A stretch of 64,000 bases of DNA. Source: Corallium rubrum (taxonomy: Eukaryota > Cnidaria > Anthozoa > Scleralcyonacea > Coralliidae). The DNA lies in contig OZ035997.1 of NCBI GenBank assembly GCA_964035015.1, forward strand, positions 81,293,269 to 81,357,268, given 5' to 3'. The position numbers were made by a program, and so were the translations under genes. This document shows positions 46,477-60,386 of the stretch, piece by piece (within the stretch, counting starts at the first letter, position 1; every line of letters begins with the position of its first letter). The notes below the pieces were generated by a model. It saw only the letters and a list, made by a program, of their open reading frames with translations. It was not told the DNA's origin and searched no databases.

Positions 46477-46604
46477 GTTTCTGTCTGACGAAGGGCCTTC
46501 GCTCGAAACGTTAGACCACTTACGTTCTCTGTTTCGGCAGTATTAACCATATTTCGATTGTTGTTTCAACACTGCCTACGCAGCACACAACTTTTATTAC
46601 ACAC
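46477..46604 (+). mobile_element. 128-bp SINE/LINE-tail-like insertion with 6-bp target duplication
   Basis: Present only in copy B and flanked by direct TCAGAC copies (46,471-46,476 and 46,605-46,610). It contains CTGACGAAGGGCCTTCGCTC followed by GAAACGTTAG, a hairpin typical of LINE/SINE 3' regions. Class assignment is tentative. Confidence 0.5.
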
Positions 46605-46739
46605 TCAGACCTACGGTTTCGATTCGCAGAGTTTCAGATTCAGATTCAGATTCGAATTTGAAACTAGAGGTGCATTCTGCGTAGGTAGAAAATCCGTAGA
46701 TTGCCGCGAAGTCCATCTGTAGGTGCCAATCATTTATCA

Positions 46740-48720
46740 AATATACCCATGTCCATGAAATTGAGCTTCAAATAAACCTATTTAGGAGCCTGTAGAGCGC
46801 TTTATTTGGTCGGGGAAAATCCAGATAGTGAACCAGACATAACGCTCTTGCGACGTTTCGACATGTTGTCTCAGGCGCTCGTTAAAATATAATCCGCTTC
46901 TTAACAAAACGTACAAGGTTTACGCCATTCTTTTGTCGAATATATCAATAACTATGATATAATTGATAGCCTAAAGCAAATTACAGTTTTCTAACGCTTA
47001 CCGTTTCGCCAGGAAAAATCCAGAAAGACAGCCAGCGAAACGCGGCTTTAGTAATCTGACACGAACGTAAACAACAAAGTGGACAACAAAATCGCTTCGT
47101 GAGAGAGTCATCTTTATCTTTTAAAGACTTCTTTTATCAAATATACCTATCCTCAAACATTGGAAAATATTGAAAGAATAATTAATTTTTCTTTTAATTT
47201 TTCTTTCAAAGTACAACTCGTTTGGACAGGAAAAATCCAGAAGTGAAACGATCGAGTGCTTAAACAAAAAATCAGGGGGGATTTGCAATCGGGCTTTTTT
47301 CTTATTTTTAGTATTTTTAACTCAACCTATGAACTGTTTGTAATATCTTAACACTAACATTCCAATATTTGGCATCTTAAAATAAATAAAATTCAAACTC
47401 CCTGAAACAAATTTATATTGCTATTATTGCGCAAAAAACTAGTCTAATTCTGGGGTTGAACCCCCCGGCATTTTTTACTTTCGTATTCGTAACTGGCCAG
47501 TTTCAGATTCAGTTTCAGATTCGAGCCAAAAAGCTGTCGCTGATTGTAAAAACGCGGATCGTGGATAAACATTACAAGGTGATGGCCCCGCATGTCAAAT
47601 ATACCCATGTGGAATAAATCTGGATTTCGACAGTGTTGTTCTCAATTTTTTACAACTTTTTAGAAAGTCAGGAAAAATCCGGGAAGCTTGTAGTACATAA
47701 TGTTGATACAACTTTCCGACACGTTTATTTTGAGCGCCGATGAAAGTATAATATCATTTCCGGCTAGCAAAAGGCATAAAGTTTATACCATTCTTTTGTC
47801 GAATATATCCATTATTGTAATATACCTAATAGTTTGATGCAGTTACAGTTTTCTAGCGCTTATTTTCGCCAGGAAAAATCCAGAGAGACAGCTAGTGAAA
47901 CGCGGCTTTAGTTATCTGACAAGAACGTAAACAACAAAGTCGACAACGAAATCGCTTCGTTAGAGTTGTCTTTATCTTTCAAAGACTTCTTTTATCAAAT
48001 ATACCTATCCTCAAATATCATAAAAGATTCTAGATGTAATTTTTCTTTCAAAGCACTTGTTGTTTGGATAGGAAAAATCCAGAAGTGAAACGAGTGCTTA
48101 AGGGGAAATCAGGGGGGTTACTCAACTTAAGTTTTTTTATCTATAGTTTTTTTAACTCAACTTACAAATTGTTTGTAAAAATATGTTAACACTAACATTC
48201 TAACAATTGTCATTTCAAAATATATAAGCTCAAACTCTTTAAAACAAGTCTATATTGAGGCGAAGTACTAGCCCAATTCTGGCGTTTAACCCCCAGCATT
48301 TTCTAGTTTCATATTCGTGATTGCCTAGTTTCAGATTCACTTGTTGATTCGAGTCAAGAAGCTGCTGTCGTTGATTATAAAAACGCGGATTGTGGATAAA
48401 CCTTGCTGAGTGAGGGACTCGCATATCAAATATACCCATGTTGAATAAATTTTGCTTTCGACAGTGTTGTTCTCATTTTTTTACAACTTTTGATGCCGTG
48501 AAAAAGAATAATATTTTCATAAGCTCTCAACACAACATGTCGCAAAGCATGCAGCAACATTTTATGTACAACAAGCTTTCCGGATTTTTCCTGACTTTCT
48601 AAAAAGTTGTAAAAAAATGAGAACAACACGTTCGAAAGCAAAATTTATTCAACATGGGTATATTTGATATGCGAGTCCATCACCCAGAAAGGTTTATCCA
48701 CGATCCGCGTTTTTATAATC
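46740..48720. repeat. ~200-bp-phased repeat array (copy B)
   Basis: Phased motif at about 46,813, 47,012, 47,229, 47,671, 47,872 and 48,071, the same spacing pattern as copy A. It inverts near 48,540. No gene seen. Confidence 0.7.
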
Positions 48721-50569
48721 AGCAAGACACGTGGGTCAGGTGTTCACTCAGGCTACTGGAAGTGCAGAAGTCTCTATAACGTACAAGCAAAGAGGTGGGA
48801 GTGGGCCGAGGAAGATCAGATCGAAGGCTAAATGTGGTGCAGGACTATCCTGAAATGTCAATTTAAAGTGTCTAGAATTCAGGATTAACCTGAAGCCTAG
48901 GGGACTTCTCTGTCCCACGTACGGGATGTTAAACTAAAAAGCATATAACAAAAAAAAACAGTAGGCGTGTTGTAGTCAGGGTCTGAGAGGTGGAACTTTC
49001 TCCCAGGGGGGTTGTGGTTAGATTTAGGTTACTGGGGGTTGTCGTTAGGTTTGGGGTCAGGTTTAGAGGTGGGGGTCAGGTTTGGATTTCATTTTCTTTA
49101 ATATTCAGGATTATCTGGAATTCTAGACCATTTCACAATTCAGGATAATCATGTAAACAAATACAATAGATATAAGTGATTAAGGTCAGTAGCAGTAGGG
49201 TTTAGAAGAGAGTATGTTATAGGTTGGGATGAAGAACATTTTAAAGATTGATTTCCAAAAAAAAAGTTATTGATGTCATAAGCATTAATTAATGATTGCA
49301 GCATTAATCCAAACTTCACATGTGTAGACCAAGTACAGATGCACTAGCAAATACTGTATGCAATAGGTGACTAGTAAAATATACCCGCTCCCTACGTTTA
49401 TGCAATATTTTCATACAACATGAATCCTGATTCTATGTTTCTTGTTTAGAGCATGTAAAGAGAGCATGTTTAAAGCATTCAAAGGCTCTTTGACTCTGCA
49501 GCACTGGTACTGTAGGGGAATGTCAGACACTGTAATTTCTCTATAGAGTTTGGTTACCATCAGGATAATAACACACACGTGCATGGTGGCTGATGTTATA
49601 ATGGCCGATGTGTCATTAAAGTATGAATGTATGTAATTGTATGTGAGGAACATGACTGGTTCAAAGTTATTTTTATGATGAATATCTTTTTACTCAATCT
49701 ATGCATCAAAATTTATATCAAAATGAACATCAAGATATGGATAACATACTTGTGACAAAATTACATACTCAAAGGTTCAAACCACTTACAACATTGAATA
49801 TAAATCCTAATGGATCAATAAAGCTACTGTCCATTGCCAATCTCAAACCCAAAGACAAGGAACAGCCGGTAAAAACACAAATGGTACATGAAACAATACA
49901 TGTGTAACGAGCTTCCTACTCAGCATAAGAAATATATTTAACTCGTTTAGTAATATTAACTATTAAGCACATAAATAATAATGCAAAAAATTATAAAGAT
50001 ACTGTCAATGTCAACAAACTGTTTCCTCAAAGTCTGTCATCTTCATGAATGTTCCTTGTCTTCTCACACCTTGAATTTTGTTTGCAATAGTTTTCATGAG
50101 GCTTTAACAGGTCCTGAGTTCAGACCAATTCAGAAAACCTATGAACATTGCAATTGCTCGACCAAAGGCGTTTAGAAAGGCCAATATAAAGATCCAGAAT
50201 GTTAGCGTTAACTCTGTACCGGCGGTATTAAATATTTATGGCATGTAGAGACCTGTTAAGCCATGAGAAAAATATAACTGTAGTCTGTATATCGTTGTCG
50301 GTTGTAGTCCAGTTCCAAACCCAGTGTCGGTTGCTCGAAAACGTTTTGTGAACACCGGCGGAGAAGTTTATAAACAAGATACTTGCTAGCTGCATAACTG
50401 ACTTCAAACACTTCCATGCCAAGCAAGCAGCTGGCAAAAACACTTCACTTTCAACTATGTACTCGAACTCGACCGAAATTAAAAGAAAGATGCCGCCTGC
50501 AGTTTCGCAAAGCCTCTTGGGGCAAAATCTCGACCCAAAAATCAAAAACCTAAGACTCGGCTACCAATC
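48721..50569. other. Non-coding stretch (copy B)
   Basis: Counterpart of 9,901-11,989 without the 624-bp transposon and with about 330 extra bases at 49,017-49,350 that are GGTT/GGGTCAGGTTT-rich. No gene supported. Confidence 0.5.
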
Positions 50570-52740
50570 AACAAGTGAATCTGAAACTAGCCAATCACGA
50601 ATATGAAACTAGAAAATGCCGGGGGGGTTAAACGCCAAAATGGGGCTAGTTCTTTCCCGCAATATAGAATTGTTTTAAAGAGTTTGAGCTTATATATTTT
50701 GAAATGACAATTGTTAGAATGTTAGTGTTAAGATATTTTTTCAAACAGTTTGTAAGTTGAGTTAAAAAAAACTATAGAAAAAACAACTTAAGTTGAGTAA
50801 CCCCCCTGATTTTGCGCTTCCGCGGCACTCGTTTCACTTCTGGATTTTTCCTATCAAAACAACAAGTGCTTTGAAGGAAAAATTAAATCTACATTCTTTT
50901 ATGACATTTGAGGATAGGTATATTTGGTAAAAGTAGTCTTTAAAAGAAAAAGATAACTCTCACGAAGCGATTTCGTTGACGACTTTGTTGTTTATGTTCG
51001 TGTCAGATAACTAAAGCCTCGTTTCACTAGCTGTCTCTCTGGATTTTTCCTGGCGAAAGGGTAAGCGCTAGAAAACTGTAATTTACATCAAACTATTAGG
51101 TATATTACAATAATGGATATATTCGACAAAAGAATCGTATAAACTTTATGCCTTTTGCTAGGAAATGGTATAATACTTTCATCGGCGCTCAAAAAAACGT
51201 GTCGGAAAGTTGTATCAACATTATGTACTATTAGAAATTACTATCGCATGGTGAAGTGCTGCCTCAAGTGGGACGGAAATCCTGATTAGTTTCCTGATGT
51301 TTTACGAAATTCCCAATATAAGCCCTGGGTATATAGAATTAAACATTACTATGACTTATCTCTTGATACAATTGGCAAGGGTTTGACAGGGTAAACGCTA
51401 TAGTATACAAGTAATAAACCACGATGTCTCTTGCTGTGACAAAACTATCAATGCAGTTCCAATAAGACATTGTCGATGGCTGTCGAGTTCCACTCGATAA
51501 CTGGAATAGTTTGTGCTGTTAACAGCGCCGATAAACTCATGAAAGAGCACTGCTTTCCTCGAGACTGGCCATTGAAACCTTCTCGCCCTTGATGAATACT
51601 TCCACGAGAAAGTAAAGACATGATATATTGTTCTTACCGTGAATTTTCTGTAGAGGAAGAACTTCGAGAAGCTCAACCCGAACCGAGTATCGAAGGCAGC
51701 GACCGCAGCGTAGTCACATCAGCTCATGTATGGATGACGTAATGCCGACAAACAAACGCAAATTATAACAAATGGAGATCTTGGTCGATTATACATAGCT
51801 CGGAAAAAGGCCTGGGCACGAAGCAACGTCAAGAATAGTGGTCAACAAGCTTCCCGGATTTTTCCTGACTTTCTAAAAAGTTGTAAAAAATTGAGAACAA
51901 CACTGTCGAAATCAAAATTTATTCCACATGGGTATATTTGACATGCGGGGCCATCACCTTGTAATGTTTATCCACGATACGCGTTTTTACAATCAGCGAC
52001 AGCTTTTTGGCTCGAATCTGAAACTGAATCTGAAACTGGCCAGTTACGAAAACGAAACTAAAAAATAGCGGGGGGTTCAACCCCAGAATTAGACTAGTTT
52101 TTTTGCGCAATAATAGCAATATAGATTTGTTTTAGGGAGTTTGAAGTTTATATATTTTAAGTTGCCAAATGTTGGAATGTTAATTAGTGTTAAGAAGCCT
52201 GATCGTTTCACTTCTGGATTTTTCTTGTCCAAACGAGTAGTACTTTGAAAGAAAAATTATTTTTTCAATGTTTGAGGATAGAGATATTGGAGAAAAAGAA
52301 GTTTTTAAAAGATAAAGATGACTCTCACGAAGGGATTTTGTTGTCGACTTTGTTGTTTACGTTCGTGTCAGATTACTAAAGCCGCGTTTCGCTGGCTGTC
52401 TTTCTGGATTTTTCCTGGCGAAACGGTAAGCGTTAGAAAACTGTAATTTGCTTTAGGCTATCAATTATATCATGGTTATTGATATATTCGACAAAAGAAT
52501 GGCGTAAACCTTGTACGTTTTGTTAAGAAACGGATTATATTTTAACGAGCGCTCGAAGACAACATGTCGAAACGTCGCAAGAGCGTTATGTCTGGTTCGC
52601 TATCTGGATTTTTTCTGACCAAATAAAGCGCTCTACAGGCTCCAAAATAGGTTTATTTGAAGCTCACTTTCATGGACATGGGTATATTCGATAAATGATT
52701 GGCACCCACAGATGGACTTCGCGGCAATCTACGGTTTCTA
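50570..52740 (-). repeat. Inverted ~200-bp-phased repeats flanking the empty target
   Basis: Reverse-orientation arrays at about 50,570-51,245 and 51,840-52,740 sit on either side of the empty transposon target. Phased motifs lie near 50,840, 51,040, 51,860, 52,214, 52,404 and 52,604. Confidence 0.65.
51751..51757 (+). other. Empty target site of the 10.8-kb transposon
   Basis: A single AACAAAC within GCCGACAAACAAACGC. Copy A has the same flanks with AACAAAC on both sides of 12,790-23,615. Either the element arrived after the copies diverged or it left here without a footprint. Confidence 0.85.
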
Positions 52741-52804
52741 CGCAGAATGCACCTCTAGTTCCAGATTGGAATCTGAATCTGAATGAAACTGCGAATCTGA
52801 AACC

Positions 52805-53399
52805 GTAGGTCCGACTGTTACCCAGGCGTATGACATATCTAGGGGAGTCCAGGAGCATGCCCCCGGAAAAGTTTTGGAATTTGGATCTCTGAAACGGTAT
52901 TTCCCGCTTTCTGACAGCACATTTGTGAAGAATTTTAAAAGCTTTAAAACGTGATTTTAATAGCGCATTTTGTCCTATACTGCTTGAAATTTGGATCTCT
53001 GAAACGGCACTTCCCGCATTCTGACGGTACATTTGTCAAGAATTTTAAAAAACATGATTTTAATAGCGCATTCCTCCGAGTCCATGTCAGCCATATTTTT
53101 TGAGGAAATCACCAATCTCATCCCCAGAGCCAAATTGCCCCGGCCGCGATCTCGTTCTCAGAGCTGAGCCCCCGTTCTTTATGGCCACGGTGTGCATGAA
53201 AGTATTGTCCCCAGACTGCGGCAAGCCTCTGCGAGGCATGCGCGCTACTCATTGACTCGGAAAACCTGCGGTCACATTTAAATGTTAATTTTGTCGAGAG
53301 ATTGTATACATTTGAGGATTACGAATAAGATTTAATTCGCTTTTAGCAGGTTAAGTATTAAATAACAGCACGGAGCTCTACAACCCCCCCCCCCCCCCC
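52805..53399 (-). mobile_element. Truncated relative of the 10,374-10,997 transposon (copy B)
   Basis: Counterpart of 24,690-25,170, with an extra internal duplication of the GGATCTCTGAAACGG block (about 52,985-53,050). It ends in a poly-C run at 53,384-53,399. Confidence 0.6.
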
Positions 53400-56300
53400 G
53401 ACACACACAGAGTGGACAATCCTTAAAAAGGCCTTGATTTTCAAAATGCTTCAACAAGTAACAGTATTATAAAAACCGTGATAATCGAATACTGATAAAA
53501 GTCATATAGTGCATGATGCAAAGTGCCAACCTTCAAAATCCGTATAAGCATTTGATTTGCTCTCTTTGAGTTTTATTAGCCAATAAGAATAAATGCTTAA
53601 TACTCAACCTGATTAAATGTGCACTGTATTACATCTTTTCAGCATTTACAATAAAATTGCACTTTTCTTAACCAATCAAAGTTGGGAAGACTTTTCCATG
53701 TATTTTAATTATGCAGCAACTGTCACACTTTTTAAGTGTTTATATTTTGCACCATTTTATTATGAATACATTTAAAAAAGTTTAAGACTAATACAAGACT
53801 ATCTCTATCTAATAATATAAAAAAACTCAATGTTTTTAATTCTAATTGTATTAATTTAAATCTACAGTTGTTGCCAGTTCAAGTTATAATAAAGGATTAA
53901 ATTTCAGAGCCACAGTTATTTACATAAGATTAATTTAAGCTATACAATACATCAACATTACATCACATTAATTCACACTTATTAACTAGACCAAAAAAGA
54001 TGACGACTTGTAAATTTAACCATAATTTTTTTCGCGTAGTAAACATTTTTTCTTCGTGGAATTATTGAAAAATACGGCTTGAAGAAAATAAAGTTTGATG
54101 AAAAACGAGTTTTTGCCTACTTAATCTATGTTAACATAATAAACATCATAATAGAATCAATAATCCAAGCTTGTTATTTATTACTGATCTTTCGACATGT
54201 TCACTCAGACCTTCATCAGAGCAAATGCCAACATCATCTAAACAACTAAACAACCAAAATGACGTAAGAACACAATGGCGTAATTACGTGCTTATACGTT
54301 TATTCTAAAATTAATTAAATGACATAATGGAATCAGGATTATTGATCGAAGAGAGGCAACCAAGTGCTATTCAATGGCTGACTCTCCTGTGAAATCCTAA
54401 GATTTTTTTAAAAGTTTAATAGATTTGCTCAGATAAAGGTCTGCGGAATCCACAGATCAAAAGTTAAGCAATAAATAACAGACTTGTGTCACCACAAGTC
54501 GTTACGCTTCTGTTAAAATTTGTCACCATGTAAACATTCAAAATAATTAATAGTAAATATTGTTTATTTCATTTTTGAAATGTTCTAAGTTTACGAAGTA
54601 TTATAGTTAAATTACAGTCGCCATTTTCTGGTATCTTTTCGATCAAAGAAACATAATAGTCAGAACTACATACATAAAAACGCACAAGATTTTATAGATT
54701 TGTAATCTTGTTGATATGTTGTGCAATTTTTGTTTGGGTGATTGACAGAATGTTTGTGTTTAATTATGCAGTCCATTCAGAGGTTGGATTTTGGCAAAAA
54801 AATAACGGGTAAAGGTTTTGATTCTCATTAAAAAATCCGTTCCAATTAATGGAAAAGCATTTTACTTTGTGGAAAAGAAATAATTTGGCCGCAAAAGATA
54901 TCCACAACTAAATCTTTAAGCAATATGAGGCTGGATTTTATTTAGGTTTGCTAAAGAGTTGAGAGCTGTTTGTCCAGTATAAACCAAAACCATGCTGTCA
55001 CTTTGCAAACTAGACTTTAGTTTTGTGGTGCTTGCTTCATGTTTAATATTCAGTTTTTTCACAGAGGATAAATAAAAACGATGTATTGGCCTTGCAAACC
55101 AGACTTTAGTGTGGCTGTTCTTTCATGTTTAATATTCAGTTTTCTGATGAACGGCAGGCTTAGAGTAAAACTGTAAATAATTCAATATCTGAAATAGAGT
55201 AAACTGAAGGTTGACAGTCAGAGTTTAAAATTAAATGGTTCAAGGACAGCTTTCATCAAAATAGAAATTCTCAAAGTGTTGTTGTTTGCTGTTAATGTTG
55301 GTGGAGTTCAGGTATATGAAGGCCCATGGGTTAAATATTCTAGAGATAATCTGTAGACAGTCAGAGTTAAGATAGTTCCAGATAAGTTTTGTTGAGATAT
55401 TCATCCTTAGTTTTAATACAATGAATCAGTGAAGATAAACTACAGGTGCGAAGCAGATGAAGAATGTCTGAAAATGTATTCCTGGTTGATCATTTCAGTG
55501 CTTGGTAACATAGAGGTCAAAGTTTAATGGTTGTAGTTGATATTCAGTTGTCAGTTTACCAAATGCCAGTATTCGAGGTTTTCCACATTAAAGAGATATA
55601 CTTTGTAAAGTTCAGGCCGTTTGATTCGACTTGTAAAATAGTTCAAGTTATAATTCAAAGAATTGGGTTCAAGTTTTCAGTCATCATTCCAACCATTTAG
55701 CATGTTAATAATATAGATAAATAAAGCAACTGACAAGGCTGTAAACCAAAGTATGCAGGGGAACCAATCAGATACCATTACACCAACTTGTGGAAGCGGA
55801 ATCTTAAACTTCAGTTCCAAACAGATCAACCTTGAGCTTCATCATCAAGAATAAATGTCATGGTTCAAGCTTTAAAATAAGATATACTCTTTATGTACTT
55901 TATTTGTTGTTGTAGCCAAGGTCTTGAAAATCGTCGATATAACAATTTGGGTTTCCTTGAAGGCGTCAACAAAGCAACAGAAAGCACAGATTTAATTATT
56001 ACCACAAGTGTCTGAAATAAGCGTTGTCTTCCTGGACCAATGGTGTTAGTTTGACTTTCTCTGTATTCAAGTACCACACAGTTAATGTTTGTTTTATCTT
56101 TGATGAAGTAACCACTGGAAGATTCCAGAAGCCCAAGAACAATTTCCAAAGTTTAAGCAGCCTTGATTTGACTAAACAAACAGCTCGATTTTTCTTTATC
56201 ACTCAAATGGAAACATTGTATTGTACAATTGCTTAAAACATTAGACGCAGACATCTCAGTTCCTGAAGTAATATTTAAAACAGGAGCAGCAGTGTTTTCT

Positions 56301-57261
56301 TATAAGATTTAAAACAAGAGGCGATAGCCGCGAATGTTTTGAATTGCTTCGAAACGACCCATTTGGTAAGTTAATTGGCGTAGTAATTTTGAAAAATAAT
56401 GTTGTCTAAGACGAGAAAATCAAGTCTAAAGTTTATGTAAATCAGGAGGATTTTTTTTATCAGAAATAAAGTTACGGACTTAGTTAGATTTCTTTTGTGC
56501 TTTCTTCATGAATTATTAATGAGTTTTAAAAGAGAATGCAACATCATATTTGAAACAAAATATGGGCAAGGAAAATTTCTGAAATTTTATCAAGTTAACC
56601 CTTTACAGCCAAGACCATATGTTGTATTGTAAAAAAATCATATGGTTTTAGTCAGAAAAAACCCCAAAAGTTTCCAATAAGCTGTAAAGGGTCAAGAATA
56701 TAGTTTCTCAACCATTTACAATAATTGAGGATGTTTTTCTGTGCTAAATACAATTCAACTGGTTTTAACCAGAAAAGATAAATAAGATTTTTAAAATGGC
56801 TAACAGGCTGCAAAAGGTTAAGTATCCCATCATATAATTTTTAACAAAAAGTCAACCTCTGCATTTCATTTTGACAGTGATTAACATGCAGCTATTACTT
56901 GAGTTAACTTTTGCAAAGTTACATCACGATAAATGTTTTTTACAACTTGCGAACTTGGCTTAGGGTATTCTATAGAGCGTGAAAACGTTGTATAATAATG
57001 ATAAATATATGACAATTATAATTACTGAAAGCAGTGGCCTAGATACAGTAGTTCAGAATCAGTTAAAAACATTTAAACACGAAACATTCATGCCATTTTT
57101 TTATATACAGCACAGTACATTGTTAGTGCTTACGCCACTAATGACATTATTAATTTCACATGTGGATTATAAAACACATTTTTTTGAAAGCTGTTCGTCT
57201 GGACAACGTCTTCAAACCATTTACTTTATAACGTTAGTCACCACTACCAACACTCTTTCTC

Positions 57262-58122
57262 AAGACTACATTAACCTAGACGAACAACTTTCACAAACAT
57301 GTACTATAATAATACTATTAGATTCAAACTATTTACCGTTATATAATTGTGTACATCTGAATTGTATAATTGTCATATAATATTCTCAGTTAACAAATTA
57401 GTTTTACAAAGTAACTAAATAAGATATACCGTTGACACACACTTTCAAAACATTCTCACTTCACACTTATACTGGAGAAAATTCAAAACTAAACTATTTG
57501 ACTTTTGCTCAATTACAATTTTGTTTCCATATGTTAACCTTTTTACTGCCACAGTCAACTTTTATTATCTTATAGCAGAATTTTAGTTTACTACCTTTTC
57601 ACTTTGCTCTACCTAAAACACTGCACTTTACTTTTTTACACTCACCGAAAGAGTTAAGCCTTGCCAATTTTAATTAACAAAACTAAGTATTACCAAGTAT
57701 TTTATAACCAAACAATTAGAGAGTACCATTTAAACAGCAGTGATATATTTGTGTTACCCTCAGCTGTACATATATACAGGATATATCTAGATTACAACTA
57801 TATCTCCTTTACTCATAGCTATATATATGTAACTCAAGTGTAATGCAAGTCCTCTCATATATACAAAAAAGCTAATTATAAATTCCAATTCTAATAGTAT
57901 ATATAACTAAACTATTTGATGATCCTGTATAAGTGAAGGGCCAATCAGAGAGATGCTCATAGGGTTTAACTAACAATAACAAACATCATATCAAAGTCAA
58001 ACTATTGTTATGCAACATATCTGCAAATGATAAAATATTCTAATTACATTATGCAAAACGTGTAATAATGTTATACAAAGAAAGAGCTTGTATCTTTGTC
58101 TGCAAATGCTTAGATAACTCGC
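57262..58122. other. Copy-B-only AT-rich insertion
   Basis: Copy A joins the flanks directly near 29,215-29,226. About 860 bases, strongly AT-rich. I see no terminal repeats, duplicated target or gene. Confidence 0.55.
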
Positions 58123-59744
58123 CTGTAAATTTTGAAAAATACTTTAAGTTATTAAACGACCAGAGTATGAGTATACGTGGAATGCTTCTTGTCAGATACA
58201 GCTGCCTAAGATATACCTCCTCGATATGCTAGAAACTTGTATTATTAAGTGCTAAAATCTATAATAACTTTCCTATTAAAATTAGAAAAACTTTAAATAA
58301 TAATTATTTTATAGGCAGATTAGTAAAGAACCATTATTGTTAATTATTAGCCAAGAAAGTCGCTTTTCTTTGACCTACCGCGGAATATATATCACGAATA
58401 TCGCGAAAATCGGTGCTATAACCTATATACAGCACTCTTGCCAATTACTCATGTCAAATTAATATATCAAGAGAAAACCGACTTTGTTGGTTAATATGAA
58501 GTTATACGTCCTCCGTTTATAAAACAACTGATTGACCAAGGTCGGTTCAATAATCCTTACTTATAATATTAATTACATTATATATTGTATGTAACTTAGT
58601 ATATCTTAAGACACGCATATACCAACAAGATATTGTAAACTCTAAAGTGTTTTTTCCTGAGTAAGTATTTACTCTATCTATTGTATAAATACGCTATATA
58701 AGCACAATGGGCTGATGGTAGAAACGCTGCTTAACCGATGTTTATGATAATCAGGATTTAAACGAGTTTTACTGAAAATACCTGGATATTAAACTGTGAA
58801 AATACTGACTATGTTAATTGACAACAAGAGGCCTGCTTAGGCGTTCACTTGGGCTACTGATTTCTGCAACCTTTGCGCAGCCCCTGCATATCTAGAAAAC
58901 CTGCCGTGCGAAACAGTGCAAAATATTTAAATATTTGAGCGAGATCTTCTATATTGGATCTTATATGAAGTGCATTAATGCGATTCCCACTAAAACTCCG
59001 CTAAATTGTGAACCTGTCGAAGAAACGCTGAGTCACAACTGAAATGTTTACACGGCATTTTCAAACATATCAGACGTTTACGTTCTCAGACGTTTGCGAG
59101 AACGAGGTCAACGCAGACAGATCAAACTACACTACGTATTCATGAAGATTCATAGGTGATGGAAAAAATTGTCAATTTGTGATCACAACACTATATGATC
59201 GAAACTGAATACGAATAAATGAAGGTGCATTTGTGACTGCGTACTTTGCAGAAACCAGTGATCGCGCAGTGTGTACAAACAGAGAATTCCCGACTCTGCA
59301 TGAAGAAGTTACTGCTCTACCCGAGCATACTTCCAAGTCTTTCATCCTGTGTTTACATGACAATTTCTAGTCCTGCTACCCGGGCTGCATTTATTTTCGC
59401 ACGATACACAGACTCGCGAATATGTTTACACACGAGCAAACAGAACTTGTGTAATATAACGTTGTCCAGAAAGAACTTGTATAGACAAACATTGTCGCGT
59501 AGACGGATCTCTGATGTTCCAGCCCGGGTAAGTGAGCTAGACTGGTCTAATAACCGAGATCCCAGTTGCACAAAGTGACATCTCGCCAGGCCGATAGGAG
59601 GACTGCCTCGGTTCTCATATAAACGCAAGATGAAAATTAACAAGAAATTAAATAGTAACAAACGCACGATCTCGGCAAAGCGGCTAGTCCGGGTACCTAT
59701 TTTATGTCTACGGCCCGTCTGCCGCAATCGCTGTGTGCAATTGT

Positions 59745-59985
59745 TAGGCTTGGTTCATACGTCGCATTTAATTCAGACGAATTTAACTCAATCAATTAAA
59801 TGCGACTGTAGTGCGACGTATGAAACGAATTAAATTCGACTGAAGATTTAAATTCGTCTTAGACGTTGTATTCGTCACGGTGAGACGGATAAAACGTCTG
59901 AAATGCGTGTTGGTTTCAGACGTCGCTGTATCGTCGCATCGAATTAAATATGCATAAATTATGATAACATATTTTTTTGTAGGCA
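59745..59985. mobile_element. Palindromic MITE-like sequence
   Basis: It contains TTCATACGTCGCATTTAATT with the reverse-related TGCGACGTATGAA about 45 bases on, then further GACG/CGTC-rich, ATTTAATTCG-type words. It replaces an unrelated segment of copy A (about 30,808-30,985). Ends are not firmly defined. Confidence 0.45.
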
Positions 59986-60386
59986 AAAAAAGAGACGGAG
60001 CCGAAACCTAGACTTGGCTACCACAGTAGCCCGAGTAATTACCTATTCTCTTTTGTTTTGCAATGTTGTGGTCGACGACGGTTAAATCCAAGGTTACATC
60101 TTCTTTAGCTACTCACTATTAAATCACCGTTTTTTGAAATGGCCTAATTATGGATGCCTAAACTAATATTTTTATATTTAATTTATAGACAATTACATGT
60201 CTTGTATCTTCTAATGTTGCATTCTTAACATAGCCTATTTGCTTTCTGTCGCGTCACCTATCAAATATCAGTTTGAATGTTTGATCTTCTGTTTAGCTTT
60301 GCCATGTAATCCTCTTCTCAGACCTAATTTTGAATTCATAGTCAGATACTTTAACTTTACCTTTTTTGAAATTTCAGTCAATTCAA

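Larger units (their letters stand above)
53400..60386. other. Long AT-rich non-coding stretch (copy B)
   Basis: Counterpart of 25,171-31,372. Only two units of the 83-90-bp tandem repeat remain (about 54,995-55,145). Inserted DNA at about 57,262-58,122 and 59,745-59,985 is listed separately. No gene supported. Confidence 0.55.
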
